A DNA stretch of 64,000 bases from Chaunax sp. Z400 (lineage: Eukaryota; Chordata; Actinopteri; Lophiiformes; Chaunacidae): contig CM075189.1 of the NCBI GenBank assembly GCA_037577475.1, positions 36,846,254 to 36,910,253 on the forward strand, in the 5' to 3' direction. The notes below the pieces were generated by a model that saw nothing but the letters and a program-made list of their open reading frames with translations, was not told the origin of the DNA and did no database searches. Shown here in pieces: positions 35,167 through 50,100 of this stretch; position 1 is the first letter of the stretch, and every line of letters begins with the position of its first letter. The translations under genes were made by a program, and so were the position numbers.

Positions 35167-36573
35167 TCACTGCCTCAGCTGGAAGAGATGTGTGTGCTTC
35201 ATGGTCTGCAGTCTTCGTATTTCCATGGCAACAACCTCCTTGCCCTCCTCCAATGTCTGCTCAGAGGAGGGTATGTTGTCAACAGGAAGCTTTTCTTTCT
35301 TCCTCCTCTGGATCAGATTCTTTTTTGCCTCTAAACATGAAAATAACAGAAGGAGGCGATGTTAGAGTCTGAGTCATACATGGACGTTTAAAATGTAGCT
35401 GCATCCTTTTCAGTACGACCAACAGTTCCTTAAACTTTAATCCGAAACACCAGAGAAACGTGACCGATGTAAAAACATGGCTTTGGTGTTGTTGTGCTTG
35501 CCTTTGGGTTGATATTTGAGCTGGAGCTCTTCTACCCGTAGCTGCAGTTTGAACTTGTCACTCTGAGCCTGAAGCACAGAAAACACACGAACAATACAAA
35601 GTGTGTCAGAAACTTGCTCCCTGTAGGTTTGACAGAACAGACTATAAAGTTAACATGGTCACTGCTCATGCAGACAGCTCAGTGTTTTGCTGCTGATTCC
35701 GTTTGGATCAGCTCAAACACACTCAGACCTACAGTTAACTAAACAACACTGTCCTTTCCTGCTTTATAAATCTGTGCTATCTCTTTGCACTTTGCTACTT
35801 CAGAATACAAACATGCATGTTTTCAGAACCCTTTATTGTGTGGAAGCATTGGTACTGTTGTGTTTCTGTGTGACCAGGAGATGCAGGGTTTACAGACCTG
35901 TTTGAGCTGCCGCTCAGATGAGTAGAGCTTCCTCTCCAGCTCCAAAGCTCTCTGACAAAGATTTCATCCTTTGCAGGGAAAGTTCATCTCCGAGACGCTC
36001 TGCATCCTTACTGAGGACAGACAGAGCTTCACTCAACATGGACCACATGCACAAAGAAACCATCACAACACTGCATGCAAAACGTGAACTGATGAAATAT
36101 CTTAAATCACAGCAATGTTTACTTCTTTCTTGTCTGACTAGATTTGTCTTCATCAGGTAGTTTTATGTTATTTCATATCATTTTCATCTCTTTACATATT
36201 CAGAACACAAATGTGTGAATCCTATGATCCATGACAACGTTTAATAAAAGTCAGGCTGTGCATTGTTTATTAGAAGACATTGTTTACATTTTCATTATTG
36301 GCTTAAATTAATTTCTGTCTTATCAAACCAAGCTCATTTTTAGGTCGGGATCGATTTGCATCAGAGTGGCTATCTGGACCTGCACAACACAAACACATCC
36401 TCGCTGCTGTTCAAGTCCCAAACAACGGACCGCGTTTCTATGTGCATGTCTTATTCCAGTACCTTCATGCGCTGCAGCTGCTGTTTGCTGAAGACCTGTT
36501 GTTTCTGCAGTGACTGATACTGAACCTTCATACTGATGAGCTGTCTCTCCATCACAGCGCGCTTATCCTCCAG
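35167..36573 (-). pseudogene. spdl1: spdl1 (Spindly) 3' gene fragment
   Basis: Spindly is a coiled-coil adaptor that recruits dynein/dynactin to kinetochores. Exons in transcript order: 36463-36573 (MERQLISMKVQYQSLQKQQ, QQLQRMK), a truncated exon ending at 36379 (VQIATLMQ, then divergent sequence and a stop), 35898-36010 (DELSLQRMKSL, then RALELERKLYSSERQLK), 35502-35568 (VEELQLKYQP) and 35167-35330 (KKNLIQRRKKEKLPVD, stop at 35167-35169). These follow the order of the second half of vertebrate SPDL1. The 35898-36010 exon has lost about 8 nt between SES and RAL, shifting frame. The segment after VQIATLMQ is missing, and no N-terminal exons are seen up to the unit boundary. The intron after 35502 uses a GC donor (AAAG|GCAAGC). 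Confidence 0.85.
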
Positions 36574-36711
36574 CTGCCAAACAAAAAGGAAATATATGCA
36601 CACTGACTTTTACAGTTCATTCCCTTGAGCTTGTTGCTGTGTAACATTGGAGTTATTGTCAATTGAAAGACTTTGAGAGACTGGCTCCAACAGATTAACA
36701 TACATGTATTT

Positions 36712-36842
36712 ACCTCCACCAGGGAAATTATGTTTTCACTGATGTTTGTTTGTCTGGCTGTTAGCAGCATTACACAGAAATTACCCGATGGACTTTCATA
36801 AAACCTGGTGGGAAGGTTGGACATGTGGGAGAAAATAAAAAA
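36712..36842 (+). repeat. Dispersed repeat, second member
   Basis: This contains GGGAAATTATGTTTTCACTG, GTTTGTTTGTCTGGCTGTTA and the ACTTTCATAAAACCTGGTGG block, parallel to the element at 1300-1520. It lies 5' (minus-strand sense) of the first visible spdl1 exon. Confidence 0.5.
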
Positions 36843-36899
36843 AATGTTCCACTTACTTTTAACTAGCTTTTTTCACCAATTCCTGAGGTATATGACCTA

Positions 36900-37230
36900 C
36901 TGAGAGCCCTTCTAGTTTCATTATGTGTTTTCTTGATGCTTCCAAGACATTTGACAGAATTAATCATGAAAAAATGGTAATAAATTGTTTGTAAGAGACG
37001 TTCCAAGTATACACTTAGGATATTGGTCCTCTGGTAAGTCCATCAGATAATGAGTTATCTGTCCCACTTCACATTTATTTATGGTGTTCCTCAGGGTGGA
37101 ATTCTGTCTCATAGTGTCGATAGATGACCTACTGAAATAACTAAATGATTGAAACACAGGCTGTCTTGTTGGAAACTGTGTTATCACTTTATTTGCTGGC
37201 GATCTGCTCATTTTAAGTCCATATAAATGT
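36900..37230 (+). mobile_element. Non-LTR reverse-transcriptase remnant
   Basis: Plus-strand fragments in shifted frames read FLDASKTFDRINHEKM, YGVPQGGILS, VSIDDL and CLVGNCVITLFAGDLLILSP. These are the RT motifs around the first catalytic Asp, the QGG motif and the YADD box (here FAGD). Frameshifts and the altered YADD show it is dead. Confidence 0.7.
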
Positions 37231-38735
37231 TCAGTGAAGATGTAATGTTTTAAAGTTTGTGTCATGAGAGGTTGTGTCATACAAGGGAGACACATTCCCT
37301 CCTGGTGTCAGCAACAAGGACTACAACCCATCACGTCCATTAAAAGACTACAAACCCCACAGTCATCCAGGCAGGCAGGACAATGGTTGCTGCCCAGCTG
37401 AACCATATGAGCTAATTGCTCTAGCCAGAGAGCTGGAAAGTGAAGTGACAGTGTGTGTGAGGCAGAGATGATGACTGAGGTGTACAGAGAGGAACAGGCG
37501 TCTGTTATGTTAAAAAGAATAAGATAGAAAACTAGAGTTTGGATTTAAATGGTTGTTCTGTTTTTACTGCCTTTTGACTGCAAAAATGAAGTTGATGTGT
37601 TACGAGAGGACAGAATACATGTAATTTAAGCTGGAAAACAACACCTCGCTGTCTTTTTACTGCACCCAAACTTTAAAAGCTTCAAGAGAAAAGCTCCCAA
37701 CATCACAAGTCTTAATCACATGAAGGTTAGCTACTTTCTCCAACTTCCTCCTTCACTCTGACTCTGTCCAGAGACTGGTAACACAGAGCCGGGTTGGTGG
37801 TTAGCAAGGTAACTCCAAGTTACCCGTGGTGTTCAGTGTTCAGATGCCGGTTCATTTCTAACGGGGTACATCACCATGGTAACTTATGCTGCACACCTAA
37901 CCTGAGAAATCAACACATACAAAAGCATCGCCTTATCAACTGACTGAAAAATGACATCATCATTCACAGAAGATCCCAGAGCTCCATGTTCAGACTGTGA
38001 GGTGTACTCCTATGTGGAGGCCCCGCCCTGTCGTCTTCTTCTTTTTGTTTACTTCTGTCAAAACCATTTCACTGTGTCTTTGTATCGTGTATTTGCTTTA
38101 CTTATAAGACATGAAAGTTAGTAGATTCTAGATCATGGCGATCATTGAGGGTGAGAAGTGTCCATCATTCCACAATCAATTCATTTTGAGTATACTGTAC
38201 TTACAGTATACTGGGTTTTGGCTTAGTAGTAAGAACACTTATAGACTCAAACTGGTCACTTTGAGTATGGAAGTATGTGATTTGGGACACAGCTTATGTT
38301 TAGTCTCAATATACCCCATTAAATATGACATCATTTAGGATTTTCATTGTCTCTGAGTTGAATACAGCTACAGGTATAAACCTGATGGGTTCTGTTAGCA
38401 TCAGTTTGTCTCACTCATCATCATCATCATCTTCAGGAGCGTTTTGAGACTTCCAGCTTCAGAAATGGTTCAATCAAAAATTCAAAAGCTTCCATGTGTC
38501 CAGTTGGAGCTCCAGGACCTTTACATCAGGACAGTAGAAGGATCAGAATGAATGGCTGAGTGTTCACTGCTGGTGTGTCTACAACCCCACAATGTGCTTT
38601 ACCTCTAAAGATGAAGACACAGTTTTAAGCAAACAAAAACATTCAGCTTTAATTAGAACAAAAAACATTCAAAACATTGAACAACAAAATGAACCTTAAC
38701 GTAACTTAAACTGAACCAAATACTAAAAGTGCTCA

Positions 38736-38849
<114 letters not shown>

Positions 38850-39312
38850 CTAAAGCATCAGAGAAAATAGAGTCAACTCACAAATCACACCGACCTTTAT
38901 TACCTCTGCCAACGAGGTCATTTTCACCCGTGTGTTTGTTTGTTGTTCTGTCAGCAGGATTATCTGAACGTTACGAACCAAATGTCATTAGAGTTTATGG
39001 AGGGGCTGGGCTGGAGCCAGGCACAAATCCATTAAACAATGGTGTCGATCCAGATCTAGATCCTGATCCAGAACCAGGAATCTTCTTTTTCTTTTTCATA
39101 AATATGTTGAAAAGTAATCTTCCAATCATAAAGAGAGAATCCAGCTAAGGGAACCTCTGACCGACTAGAACCTGATCCAGATGTGAATATGATGAACTGT
39201 CATCAGAACCGATACATCATACATCATCATCGTGTAGTTGAGATCATATGGATTCAGAACAATCATTTCACACTTAGTTTCCATGCGTAGCTAATGAAGC
39301 ATGAAAATGTCA

Positions 39313-39606
<294 letters not shown>

Positions 39607-40044
39607 CTACCAGATTTTACTTGCCATTATAAGGCGTATTAGCCTAAGCAGCTAATGACTTTCCACAGATCTGATGGTTCCAGAAGGTCTGGTTCGTCCC
39701 CATTTACAACTATTTCTACACAGATCTGATTATAAGGGTTCAGATTAAGACTTTCCATGTTCTTTTAATTGAAACAAGAACCTCTGAACACCTGCCTCCC
39801 TCCCTCAGGACAATGCTAACTACAAGAAGCTAAAAACTTACCACTCTGGATGGGTGACCTCTGAGTCAATGACGGTGCCGGGGGGGGGGGGGGTTGGTCA
39901 CCTTGCCGTGCAAGCGGGCGAAGAACCTGGTGGCGATGCGCTTCTTCACCACCACCACACTCAGCTTGGGCCTAAATGAGCAGATAGAGAACCTCCATCA
40001 GGTGGGTGAGCTTCCAAACTATGACCATTAACATCAGCTGGTGG

Positions 40045-40138
40045 GTTACCAACATGTCATCCTCAGATCAGAGGTTCATAGAGCTGAGTCTGTTACCAAC
40101 ATGTCATCCTCAGATCAGAGGTTCATAGAGCTGAGTCT
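40045..40138 (+). repeat. 47-bp VNTR, 2 units, copy 2
   Basis: This is the same VNTR as at 2455-2642, with two units instead of four. The units are identical in sequence to those of copy 1. Confidence 0.95.
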
Positions 40139-43100
40139 GTTACTCGGCTGAAAAGAGTGTCTTGTACTTCTTGCGTTTATAAACTGTGTCTATCTTCACT
40201 CCTGATGAAAGGAAATCTCAGCCATGTCCACATCCTAAAGACCACTGCAGATAAAACTCAATCAGCTTTCTTCTGCCACGGTTAGTAAAATCACCATCTT
40301 CACTCAGCCGAGGGCTTTTGACTAAAGAGCACAGTCAAGAAGCTGAATGTGTGTTTCAGTGTTGGCTCATCAACATGGTGTAGTGTGTCTGTTTACAGAA
40401 ATCACACAGCTTTCAGTGTCAGTTCATTTTAAAAGGAAATGAAAGCATTCTTTCATTTGTGAACATCCATGTACATTATTTTAGTTTTTACTGTCTGCCC
40501 TGACACTATAAGATTATTTACATTGAACAGGTAGATAATGGTGTCCTAGTGTCGAATACATGTGATGTCACCTTTCAAACAGTCACTCACATGTAGTCCT
40601 GTCCCATTTTCTTGATGCAGTCCTTGATCTGTGCCACCTCATAGTTGACCACGCTGGACAGCTGGCCGTCTCCAACTCCGTCTCGGTACACAATGATGCG
40701 CGAAGGCAGGCACTTGTTGAACTTCAGGTAGTCTCCCAGGGCCCCTGGAAAACAAACACAAAGATGGAAAACTTTACTTACCAATGCTGAGATTCATGTG
40801 TATTTTAAAAGATCCCCTCCACACATGTAGAACAATTCTCTGATGTGTGTTTGATGTGGTTTTTGCATCAAGTATAACTACATTAAAGAACTTAATATGC
40901 CGTACTCCTTTTCCCTTTTTAAAAATTCCAGAACAAATGAATATGATTTTCATCACAGCAGTTTATCTGTTTGACACAAGCTGCCTCCTACGTCACTGTG
41001 GGGTCCCTTCTCAGTCAATGAACAACGGAGGCTTTAAGTTTCCACATCACGTTTGTTTACCGAGTACTGGACCAGGATTGGCTCCTAACTATTGCAGAGC
41101 GCAGAGAAAATGGACACTTGGACCAATGGGCGTGAATACAGGTTCTCCTACAGCGACTCTGCACGTCGTCCTGACCCTTCAGGAACAAGAAGAAAACATT
41201 TGACTGGTGGGGACTTTGTAGAGACAGAGAGGGGTTTGTGGCACAACTTCACCTCCTTCACACGGAGAAGGGAAAAAGGTCCAAAGGGCAAAAACTCCAG
41301 CAACACTTGAAGTATTAGGAACAACTTTATTATGATAGACCGACGCGTTTGGGCTTGTGGCCTTCATCGGGGTCATCATAAAACACATTGCAAACAGCAT
41401 TTAAAAAGGGAATGTATGAAGCAGAAAAAAATGTAACCAGAAAACTTACCAGTTAAGGCCTGACTCAGTCCATCCATGATTTCTTGACCTTTGTGCTGCA
41501 GCACACACTTTGAGTACCACCTGGACACAGAAATGAGAACACAGCTTAGCTGAGATAGGGAGGCCACCATAACAAATACCTGTGCACATGGTGAGCACAA
41601 GCTAATTCACAACGGACCAAATTATAGCACGTCAACACCGAGGCCTTCATGAGACAGATTCATGTCATGGTTCACAAGTGGACAGCAGTAAGTCCAGGTG
41701 TGCAGCAACCATGACACATAAAGGACACATGTGACATTCTTTGCATATGGAGCAGGGAGGTGAGATCCGCTGGCTACTTGTGATGGTTCACCAGGACAGA
41801 TACAAACACCAGGTGTGAACAGGCTGTCTGCTGGAGAAACTAACCTGCTCATGGTCGGGTTGAGGCTGGCCACCAGCGCTCCGATGGACCTTTTTCCAGC
41901 TGTAATGTCATGGTAGCAGTCGATGCCCACAATCATCAGATGTTTGAGCTGCACAAACAGGTGGGACACGTTAAAATACAACACGTTCTAGTTCTGTGAC
42001 AAACACCAAATCAGTTTTCATTTTTGTAAACCTTTGGGTCTTTACCCCGACCTTCTGAACGGACTCAAAACTTTCATGGACACCGTCTGCCTCTCCTGTT
42101 CTTCAGCTTTCTACACTGGCTGCACTGGTGCACCAGCACATCATTTATGTGCACCAAATGTCATTAGCGTTTGTCAGTTCCCATACCCACAGTGTTTGAC
42201 AAACCCAAATCATTCTTCTTTGGGTTTTCTGAAAAAACTAATGATTAAATTCTTTCTTGGATACTGGCCGTGTGTGTAGTACTACAGTATTTATGGATTT
42301 ATTTTGATTTCTCTTTAAATGTTCTGTGCTCCCCAGAAAGGGAGGGAGGGAGAGGCATGCTGACTATGGACCATTCATTCTCCATGTGCTTCAAGACACC
42401 TCAATCCACCTAAGAACTCGTTTTCCCATAACACACCTCAACTTTTAAAGAATATAATCAACTAATCAATTGGTGTGTGCATGACTTACGGGGATTTCCA
42501 CACTCCAGAGCTCTCCTCCCATCTTACAAGCCATCTGCAGTACAATCTTGGTAGCCACAGTCATGAGAGCCCCGGCTCGATTCAGAGTACGGGACAGCAC
42601 ACACTGGCTGGGAATGGGGCAGTCCACACAGAGGTACTTCTTGACGCTGTCGTACTTGTCCTTCCTGTTGCTGGAGAGGACCACCACCACCTGACAAACA
42701 CAAATGACTGGTCTCATACGTGGCGACAATGCACCGATGAAACAGTAACAAAACTCAAACTTGTGGAGATGAACTGCGTTTCTGTGTTTGTGTTCCATGT
42801 ATTCAGACACTAACCATCTGTGTTTGGGGTCCAACATTGTGCTGCAGGGCTCTGAGGAGAGACCCCTGATGATCCTCATACTCGACCTGAATCAAAAGGA
42901 CAGACTGGTTTATTTTTTAGCTAGCTGTACAAAATAAAGTGGCAACTGAATTAATTAAATGTTTTCTGAACGATGGTCCACAAATCACACAAATGTGTTG
43001 ATGCAGACGAGGGGTCAACATTCAGGGAACCATTGTGACTAATTTCACTTCTCTTATCACAGGCGGTGCAGAAACCCGGTTTTTGACTGAAGGATGTTAA

Positions 43101-46100
43101 ATGTTAGAACTCACATGACAGCTGTCTGCATGCGGACACCGAGAGGCTCGCTCACTCTATGGAGGGTCTGCAGGAGGGTCTGGGCTTCACCGCTGTTGCG
43201 ACGGGTGTAAAACAGGATCCAGTTTTCCAGCGGCGGAGCACTAATCAGAGGCACCCCCCGCATCTCTCTGGCCCAGTCAGCTGTTACGGGGTCGTAGTCA
43301 TACTGGGTGACACAAATAACTACATTAAACTCTTAATTAAGATCACATGAATGAATCTATTTAATTCATTCCATAATAACAAATTTAAGCAACCAGAAGA
43401 ATCCCATACCGATCTTGGACCCTGGAAAAGCCTCTCCTGTGGGAGGACTCTGCCGGTCACATTGAGGAGTTCCTTATCAAAGCTGAGTCCCCACTTATCC
43501 AACTCGGCCTGAGCATCAGCGTGCCTGTGAAACAAATTTCAGGATTTAAATTGAAGCTTGGGATTAAACCGCCTGAAGAAGTTGACAGAACAGTTAGCAT
43601 TTTCACTTCTGTGCATATAAACACACTAAATGCAAAAGCTGAGGACAACTTCTAGGTAAAACGGTGAAGAGCCTCGTGATCGATGACAGGAAGGAGGAGG
43701 CAGTCATGAAAATGTTTGTTAATGATTAAAAAGCCATTTATTTTACTCTAAATTAAATACAGGCAAGGTTTTTAATAAACAGACTCCTTAAATCTTTGAA
43801 CAGCAGCGCCCTATTGGAACAATTTAAGAGGTTGTTTTACTCATGATTGTTTCCTATTAAATGAAGAGTTGAGAGAAAGACAGTTCAGGCATCTTCTGCT
43901 CATCGTCATGACAAACCAAAGTGAGTGGGTGAAGTTTCTTCATCCAGATTCTTATCTTCATGTCCTAATTTTACTTTCCTCTGCATCTTAACTGATATTT
44001 CAGTTCCAGACACAGAAGGAAATAGATACAGATGTCACTGCATTCATTTGCTGCTGCAGTAGAGCAATGGTTGCCCCTGCTGCAAAGGGGGGCTGTTTGC
44101 TGCACTTGATAGCGGTACACGCTAGGTGGCAGCAGAGATCTTAAATCCCGAGTGAACGGTGTAAATGTAATTGCCCAATGCCCAGCAGACAGTCATTCCT
44201 TACAGTGATACACCCACAAGCTGTTTGCCAGTTAAACTCACACATGTGTGAAGCTGTGTATTGTTGTTTACACAACCCCAAACAAGATACAAGTGAGATT
44301 TGTATTTTCTTGTTTACTGCCTTCAGTTTTCACGGATTTGGAGAGAAGAAGCTTTCCAATAAACCAGTAGCAAGAAAGCCGCTCGTGTCTTTGATTGATT
44401 GAATTTATTGGGTAAAAATTCATACAAACACACAAATATAGATGAATACTGAGGATAACACATAAGGTATAACATGGGATCATTATTTCCAATGATCCCA
44501 GCGATCCCAACGAACCAAATGTGGGACAATGTGGGACACATTACCAATACTGAGAAATAGCCTGAAATTTAAAATAATGTCCATCTAACTTACAAAATAA
44601 ACAATACATTACGCAGGTTACAGGTTAGGACCGTAGCATGTTTAAAACTTTAACATACTTTTGTTATCGTATTAAGTTTCACTGTACTTATTGTATTGTG
44701 TGATAGTCTGCTTGTACTCCTATTTCTATCCCTATTTCTCTCTATTTCTATAACTTTTGAAAGTAGTTGTTTTTCATGTTTTATCAACAGTGAATCTGAC
44801 TAAACTCAGCACAATAAAACACAGCAGACAGGTTGTTGACGTGGGGATCTATTCTTTGAAGTATTCTACTGGTGTTTTAAAAAGGTGTAGATCATGTGGG
44901 CATATAATAGTGAGGGCGAGCCCATAGTATATCCTAAAAAAGAAAAGTAACACATTTAGATCAAGGAACATTCATGCATTCAAAGTCTGATCCTACCTAT
45001 ATTTTCTCCTACAACAGGTATTAACCCATGACTGATATAATATTAAAGTTATTCACACTTGACATGTGGACCCATACACTGAAGATAATAGACCCATATA
45101 CTAAAAAAAAGCAGTAGGCATTATTCACATCAAGTCTTCCAACCCTCCTATCCCAAATTAAACGACTGCATTTCATAAAAATGTAGGCATAGAATAAAAT
45201 ATGACGAAACAAAACCTGAAGCCACAGAAAAATGTTGTGTGTGTTTTTGTCACTTTGGAGTTGGTCCACTGGTGTTTTTAACTCTAAGGCATCATAGACG
45301 GTGACAGGTTTACCTGCGCTTGACCCATGTGTGTGTAATTGGATTGACAGCCCCACACACAAACCCCGCCCCATGTTGAAAGACCTCCTAGCTTTCCTCA
45401 CAGCCATTGGATAAAAGCCCGATTTTGTCCTGATGTGTTGACTTTTCAAAGCTGGAGCTATTCAAAATGCGGGATGCGGGACAAGGGATCAAAATGCTGT
45501 GCAGTCCCGCACAAAGCAGGACATCTAGTCACCCTAACTGTATGTGTGAATTGCTTCTCATTTGTAGTGACACTAGCAGCAATCAGTAAATCATACCTTC
45601 CCCACACATTCCACTATTGTCACACTAATCCTGGGTGTGGTAAAGAGATCCAAACTGCATACTGTAAGATCCAACTAAATGATAACAAAATAAGGTCTCA
45701 TTGATTCCAGTCGGTAGCCTGAATCAAAGCAAACTTTATTTTTACACCATTGGTACTACAGGCTGTCAATTATTATCAAAACCAAAAAAGAAAAACAGAA
45801 TGTAAGATCCAGTTAGTTTGCTGCCATTTCAAATATGTATTATCGACTTCATAACAAAAATACACATCTAGCCTGTGTATCTGCTGTCTCTGGACAAATA
45901 GCTTGTTATAACGTTGTTTAAAGGCTGATTTGTGCATTACAGGGCCGCATCTTGACACATTTCCTCCTTTTGGTGACATATGACACCCGAAATTTATCCC
46001 AGAGCAAACCATCGTCTAGATCACGTCAAAAATACATGAGTTCTGGACATCTGTAACGTCTTCTGGACGTCCCCATTTGAGTAAGAATGACTTTCTGAAT

Positions 46101-49100
46101 GACATTTTTATACGTCTATTTTTGGATACTTTATCAGCGTGGCCTGGGACAGATCCATGTTGTGTATGTGCTACAGCTTCATCATCCTCGTAACAGATTG
46201 GAAGAACAGTACCACTAAATAAAAGAAACCATCTTCCATCTGCACTCTAATTGTAAAAGGTGGTCTTTTAATAAAAAACAAAACAAACCCCCCCGCTATC
46301 GAACCAGAACCCCAGCCCACAGAGAAGAATACTCTAAAGCATGTGTGAAGCACACGGTCTCTGTCAGAACAGGAAGACGAAGGAAGGGAAGAGAGAAGAG
46401 TGTGCAAGATTAATCATAACCCCCTGTCATTATTGACGTGATCTGGACGATATCATAAAGTGTCAATTATTATCAAAACGAAAAAAGAAAAACGGAATGT
46501 AAGATCCAACTAAATGATGATAATTATGCAATTATTATCTAAATGAAACTCACACTGTCACATTGTAATAGTAATGGCCTCGCTTATCGCTCACCCTCTC
46601 TACGACTACTCTCCCCTCTCCCCCCCAGTCACACTAATCCTGGGTGTGGAAAAGAGATCGAAATGTAATGTCAGTTGTGACAAAACACAACACATCAAAA
46701 ATACATGATTTCCTGACATTGGTCACGTCTTCTGGACGTCCCCATTTGAGTAAGAATGGCAGTTTTTTATACGTCTATTTTTGGACGTTATATCAACTTT
46801 ATCAGTGTGACCTGGAACAGCATATCCAAGTTGTGTATGAGCTACAGCTTCATCGTCCTCTGGGAGAACAGTACCACTAAATAAAAGAAACCATCTTCCA
46901 TCTGCACTGTAATTGTTAAAGGTCGTCTTTTAATATATATTTTTTAAAAACAACAGTATTGAACCAGCGATTACCCACGCCGCACGCCAGAGCAGAACCC
47001 CAGCCAACAGAGAAGAATAGCCCAGAAGACGAAGGAAGGGGAGAGAGAAGAGTGTGCAGGATTAATCATAATCCACTTTTATTATTTACGTGAACTACTC
47101 TACCATCCAAGGACAAACTAGTCATCAGGATTTTCTAGGCCTTGAACACACTTCTATGCTTCCAAGTGTTGACTGGATGACTGGTCGTACACTGCTGCGT
47201 CTGCTCGGGCCCAATCTGAGCTCATTTAAAGGGCTACTGCTGCATTTCTGGCCACACGTGAACAGATAAAACAGGATGCATTGATTAAGTAGGCGATCAT
47301 CCCCTACCTCTGTATATTTGTGACAAATCTTTTGAGGCGTCCCTCCCTCTGCTCTGGGTTCAGTCTGGTGTGGAAGCCCAAGTCCTTCATGATGTTGAAG
47401 TCACATCGCATCTTATCAGTCAAGCCTGTCAAACAACCAGATTCCATTTGAAGTTGATACCAGACTAAGAGGTTCTGTCACCTAGAACCACAGAACCGTC
47501 TTAAGGCCCGTCTACAGATTGTACGCATCAAAACTCTGACATGACCCATGTGTGAGAAATAACCTCTTATACTTTTGATACAGATGTTACAAAGGAAGCA
47601 ATAAATGTCTGTAATGTCAGCAGGTAAAGTGCAGAATAAGATGTAACCTGTTAAGTAGCACAGCTCTGGGATGAGCATGGCAGGGCCAGGAGGAGGAGCT
47701 CCAGCAGGACTGAACCTCTTCACATGGCTGACCAGCAGCACCTGGTTCCCATCAGTGATGTCCAGGCCATATTGCTTGGAAGAGACAGCATCAACATGTT
47801 CATGAATAAGGGTAATATCACACAGCCAAACACTGCGCTCTCTCTTACAAGTATTCACCTTAAACTGAAGGAGTTTGAGTCCATTTACTGCTGCATTTCT
47901 AGTTTCATTTCTTCCTTTATCATGATTTAGATTTTTTCTAGGTTGCATTTATGCCTTTTATACTTTATGTAAAACGCTTTGAATGGCCTTGTTGTAATGT
48001 GCTCTACAAATACAAAAGAGAGCTTTACAAAAACAAAGAGCTTTTTCCCGTACATACATTTATTTGTGCTGTCCCGCCACACTGGAAACATTGTCCGTAA
48101 CATATTTGTGTTTATTCTCCATTTTGAAGCTGTGCGCCTCCTCTTGCTGGCTCGCCCTCTCACACACAAACACATTGTGTTCCTCTAACAGACTTTGCCC
48201 AGTCAAGCTGCAAAGACATACTGCCACCTAAATGAACATGCTTCTTCTTTTTTTTGGTCAGAGAAAACGACGCCATCTGAAATGGATTAGCTAGCAGACA
48301 ATCTCCCCTCACTCGACCCCTACTGTCGACAGACAATCACACGTGAAGTGCAGAAACAGAGATCCTGTGGTATGTCCCACCTGTAAATGCACCAACTGCT
48401 GTTGAATGTCTGCCTAAATGCTGTCGTTTTAAGTAAGTACACTTCATTCATGCAATGTCATTCAGTTCCACATTGGTGTTGATCAAAGTTTTGGGATGAC
48501 TTAATAAAATATTCAGCTGATGATGAAATTAACAGAGCAGTGTTTGTAACAATTACTGGAATAAGAAATGACCTATATACTGGAAATAGGTCATTTCATA
48601 TATTTTCAGTAGATGAAATCAAGGGTTTTGGATCGCCAACACATTCACCCCTCAGTACGTGTGAATGCATGACACTTACATACTTGAAATAGTTCTTGAA
48701 GGAGATGTCAGAGTCTCCCTTCTTGAATGTGTTGTTGGGAGTGTGATCCCAGGCAATATCATCGATCCTGTAGGTTTTGTTGTTGTACCTGAATAATTGA
48801 GGCAGCAAGAGAAGAGTGAATGTCTACCACAGGTATGAAATGAGGTGATGTTACATGAAGGCACATTGAAAGGGATGACAAATGTAGAGCTGATGAACAC
48901 ATGAAGATGTAGACCTGTAGGCCACGATGATTATATAAGTTACCGACTTATCGATATATAGACGTGAACCAACAGAAGAAAACTTCTCTTATCTTTAGCA
49001 TTTAACTAGCTATTACTTTCCAACAGGCTTGAAACTCATTTGCGCTGCTGCACTACTTTTAAATGTTGTGTTTTACTTGAATTAATATATTCTGTGTATC

Positions 49101-50100
49101 ATATTCTTATTTCAAATTTAATCTCTCTTCATCCTCACTTTATTTTTATTCTGATTCTCATTCCTCTTTTTCTGCATCTCTATCATGATCTACACAATTC
49201 TTTGTGGGACATCTGATCTGACATATCAGGTGTTACTGCGACAGGCCTACAAAGACTTCTACATACTAATCCAACAGAGTGAGAGACGTGTGGTTCCTAC
49301 TTAGTGAGAACTATAAGTCCAACGAGCTCCTTGGTGCAGGTCTCAACGAAGCGTTGACCTCCACACTGCTGCCTCAGGTTGATCATGAAGTCGAGGACCG
49401 TCTGGCTACGTAGCACCTTGTGGCTCACGTCAGGTACACATCATGATGGACGTCTCATAATGCAAGATGGTGGTGCTGTAGCCCGGCCATATAGTCAGTC
49501 TACAACAGAGGGGACAGGCTCGTTTGAAAGAAACAGTTTCTTTCCCATCATGAACACAAGTTCAGAGCTCTGCTACAGCTTCTCACAGGGTTAAAACCTG
49601 TCTGTAAGGACAATAGATTTAGCCTTAAAACACCAAGACAACTCCTCAAAATCAGAAACCCCTTCAACATTGTTCTTCACATTATCTAGTACTTAGAGGA
49701 TAGCAAACCATCAGGTAGTACAGACCTCATATCTCATACAGTACAAAAGTGGGTTCATTAAGCTGGGCTCACACTACAGGAGATTTAAAATCACAACCAA
49801 TGGGTATAAAGAGACACAGAAGGATCTCCACAGATTATCTTTTCTCAAATGTTAAACATGCACACAATACAAGATTCCAAAATAACGGAGCATCACAAGC
49901 TACGGGATTTCATCAAGATTCTCGTGTCTGAGGGAACAATGAATGCACCACGTCACGTGATCTATGGAGAAGCAGCTGTGCAATGCCAACAAAATGACTG
50001 AGGAAGACAACAGTCGGCCTACTTTGCATTGAGAAAACAGGAAAAGAAGAAACAGCAGCCGTCTGTCCTTCAGCGAGAACTGGAGGTTTAACGTTGGTCA

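Larger units (their letters stand above)
36574..37593. other. Unit 1 right-hand segment up to the tandem junction
   Basis: No spdl1 exon was found upstream (minus sense) of 36573. The stretch holds the dispersed repeat at 36712-36842 and a LINE reverse-transcriptase remnant. The unit-to-unit step occurs at 37593/37594, with no obvious terminal repeat or target-site duplication around it. Confidence 0.6.
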
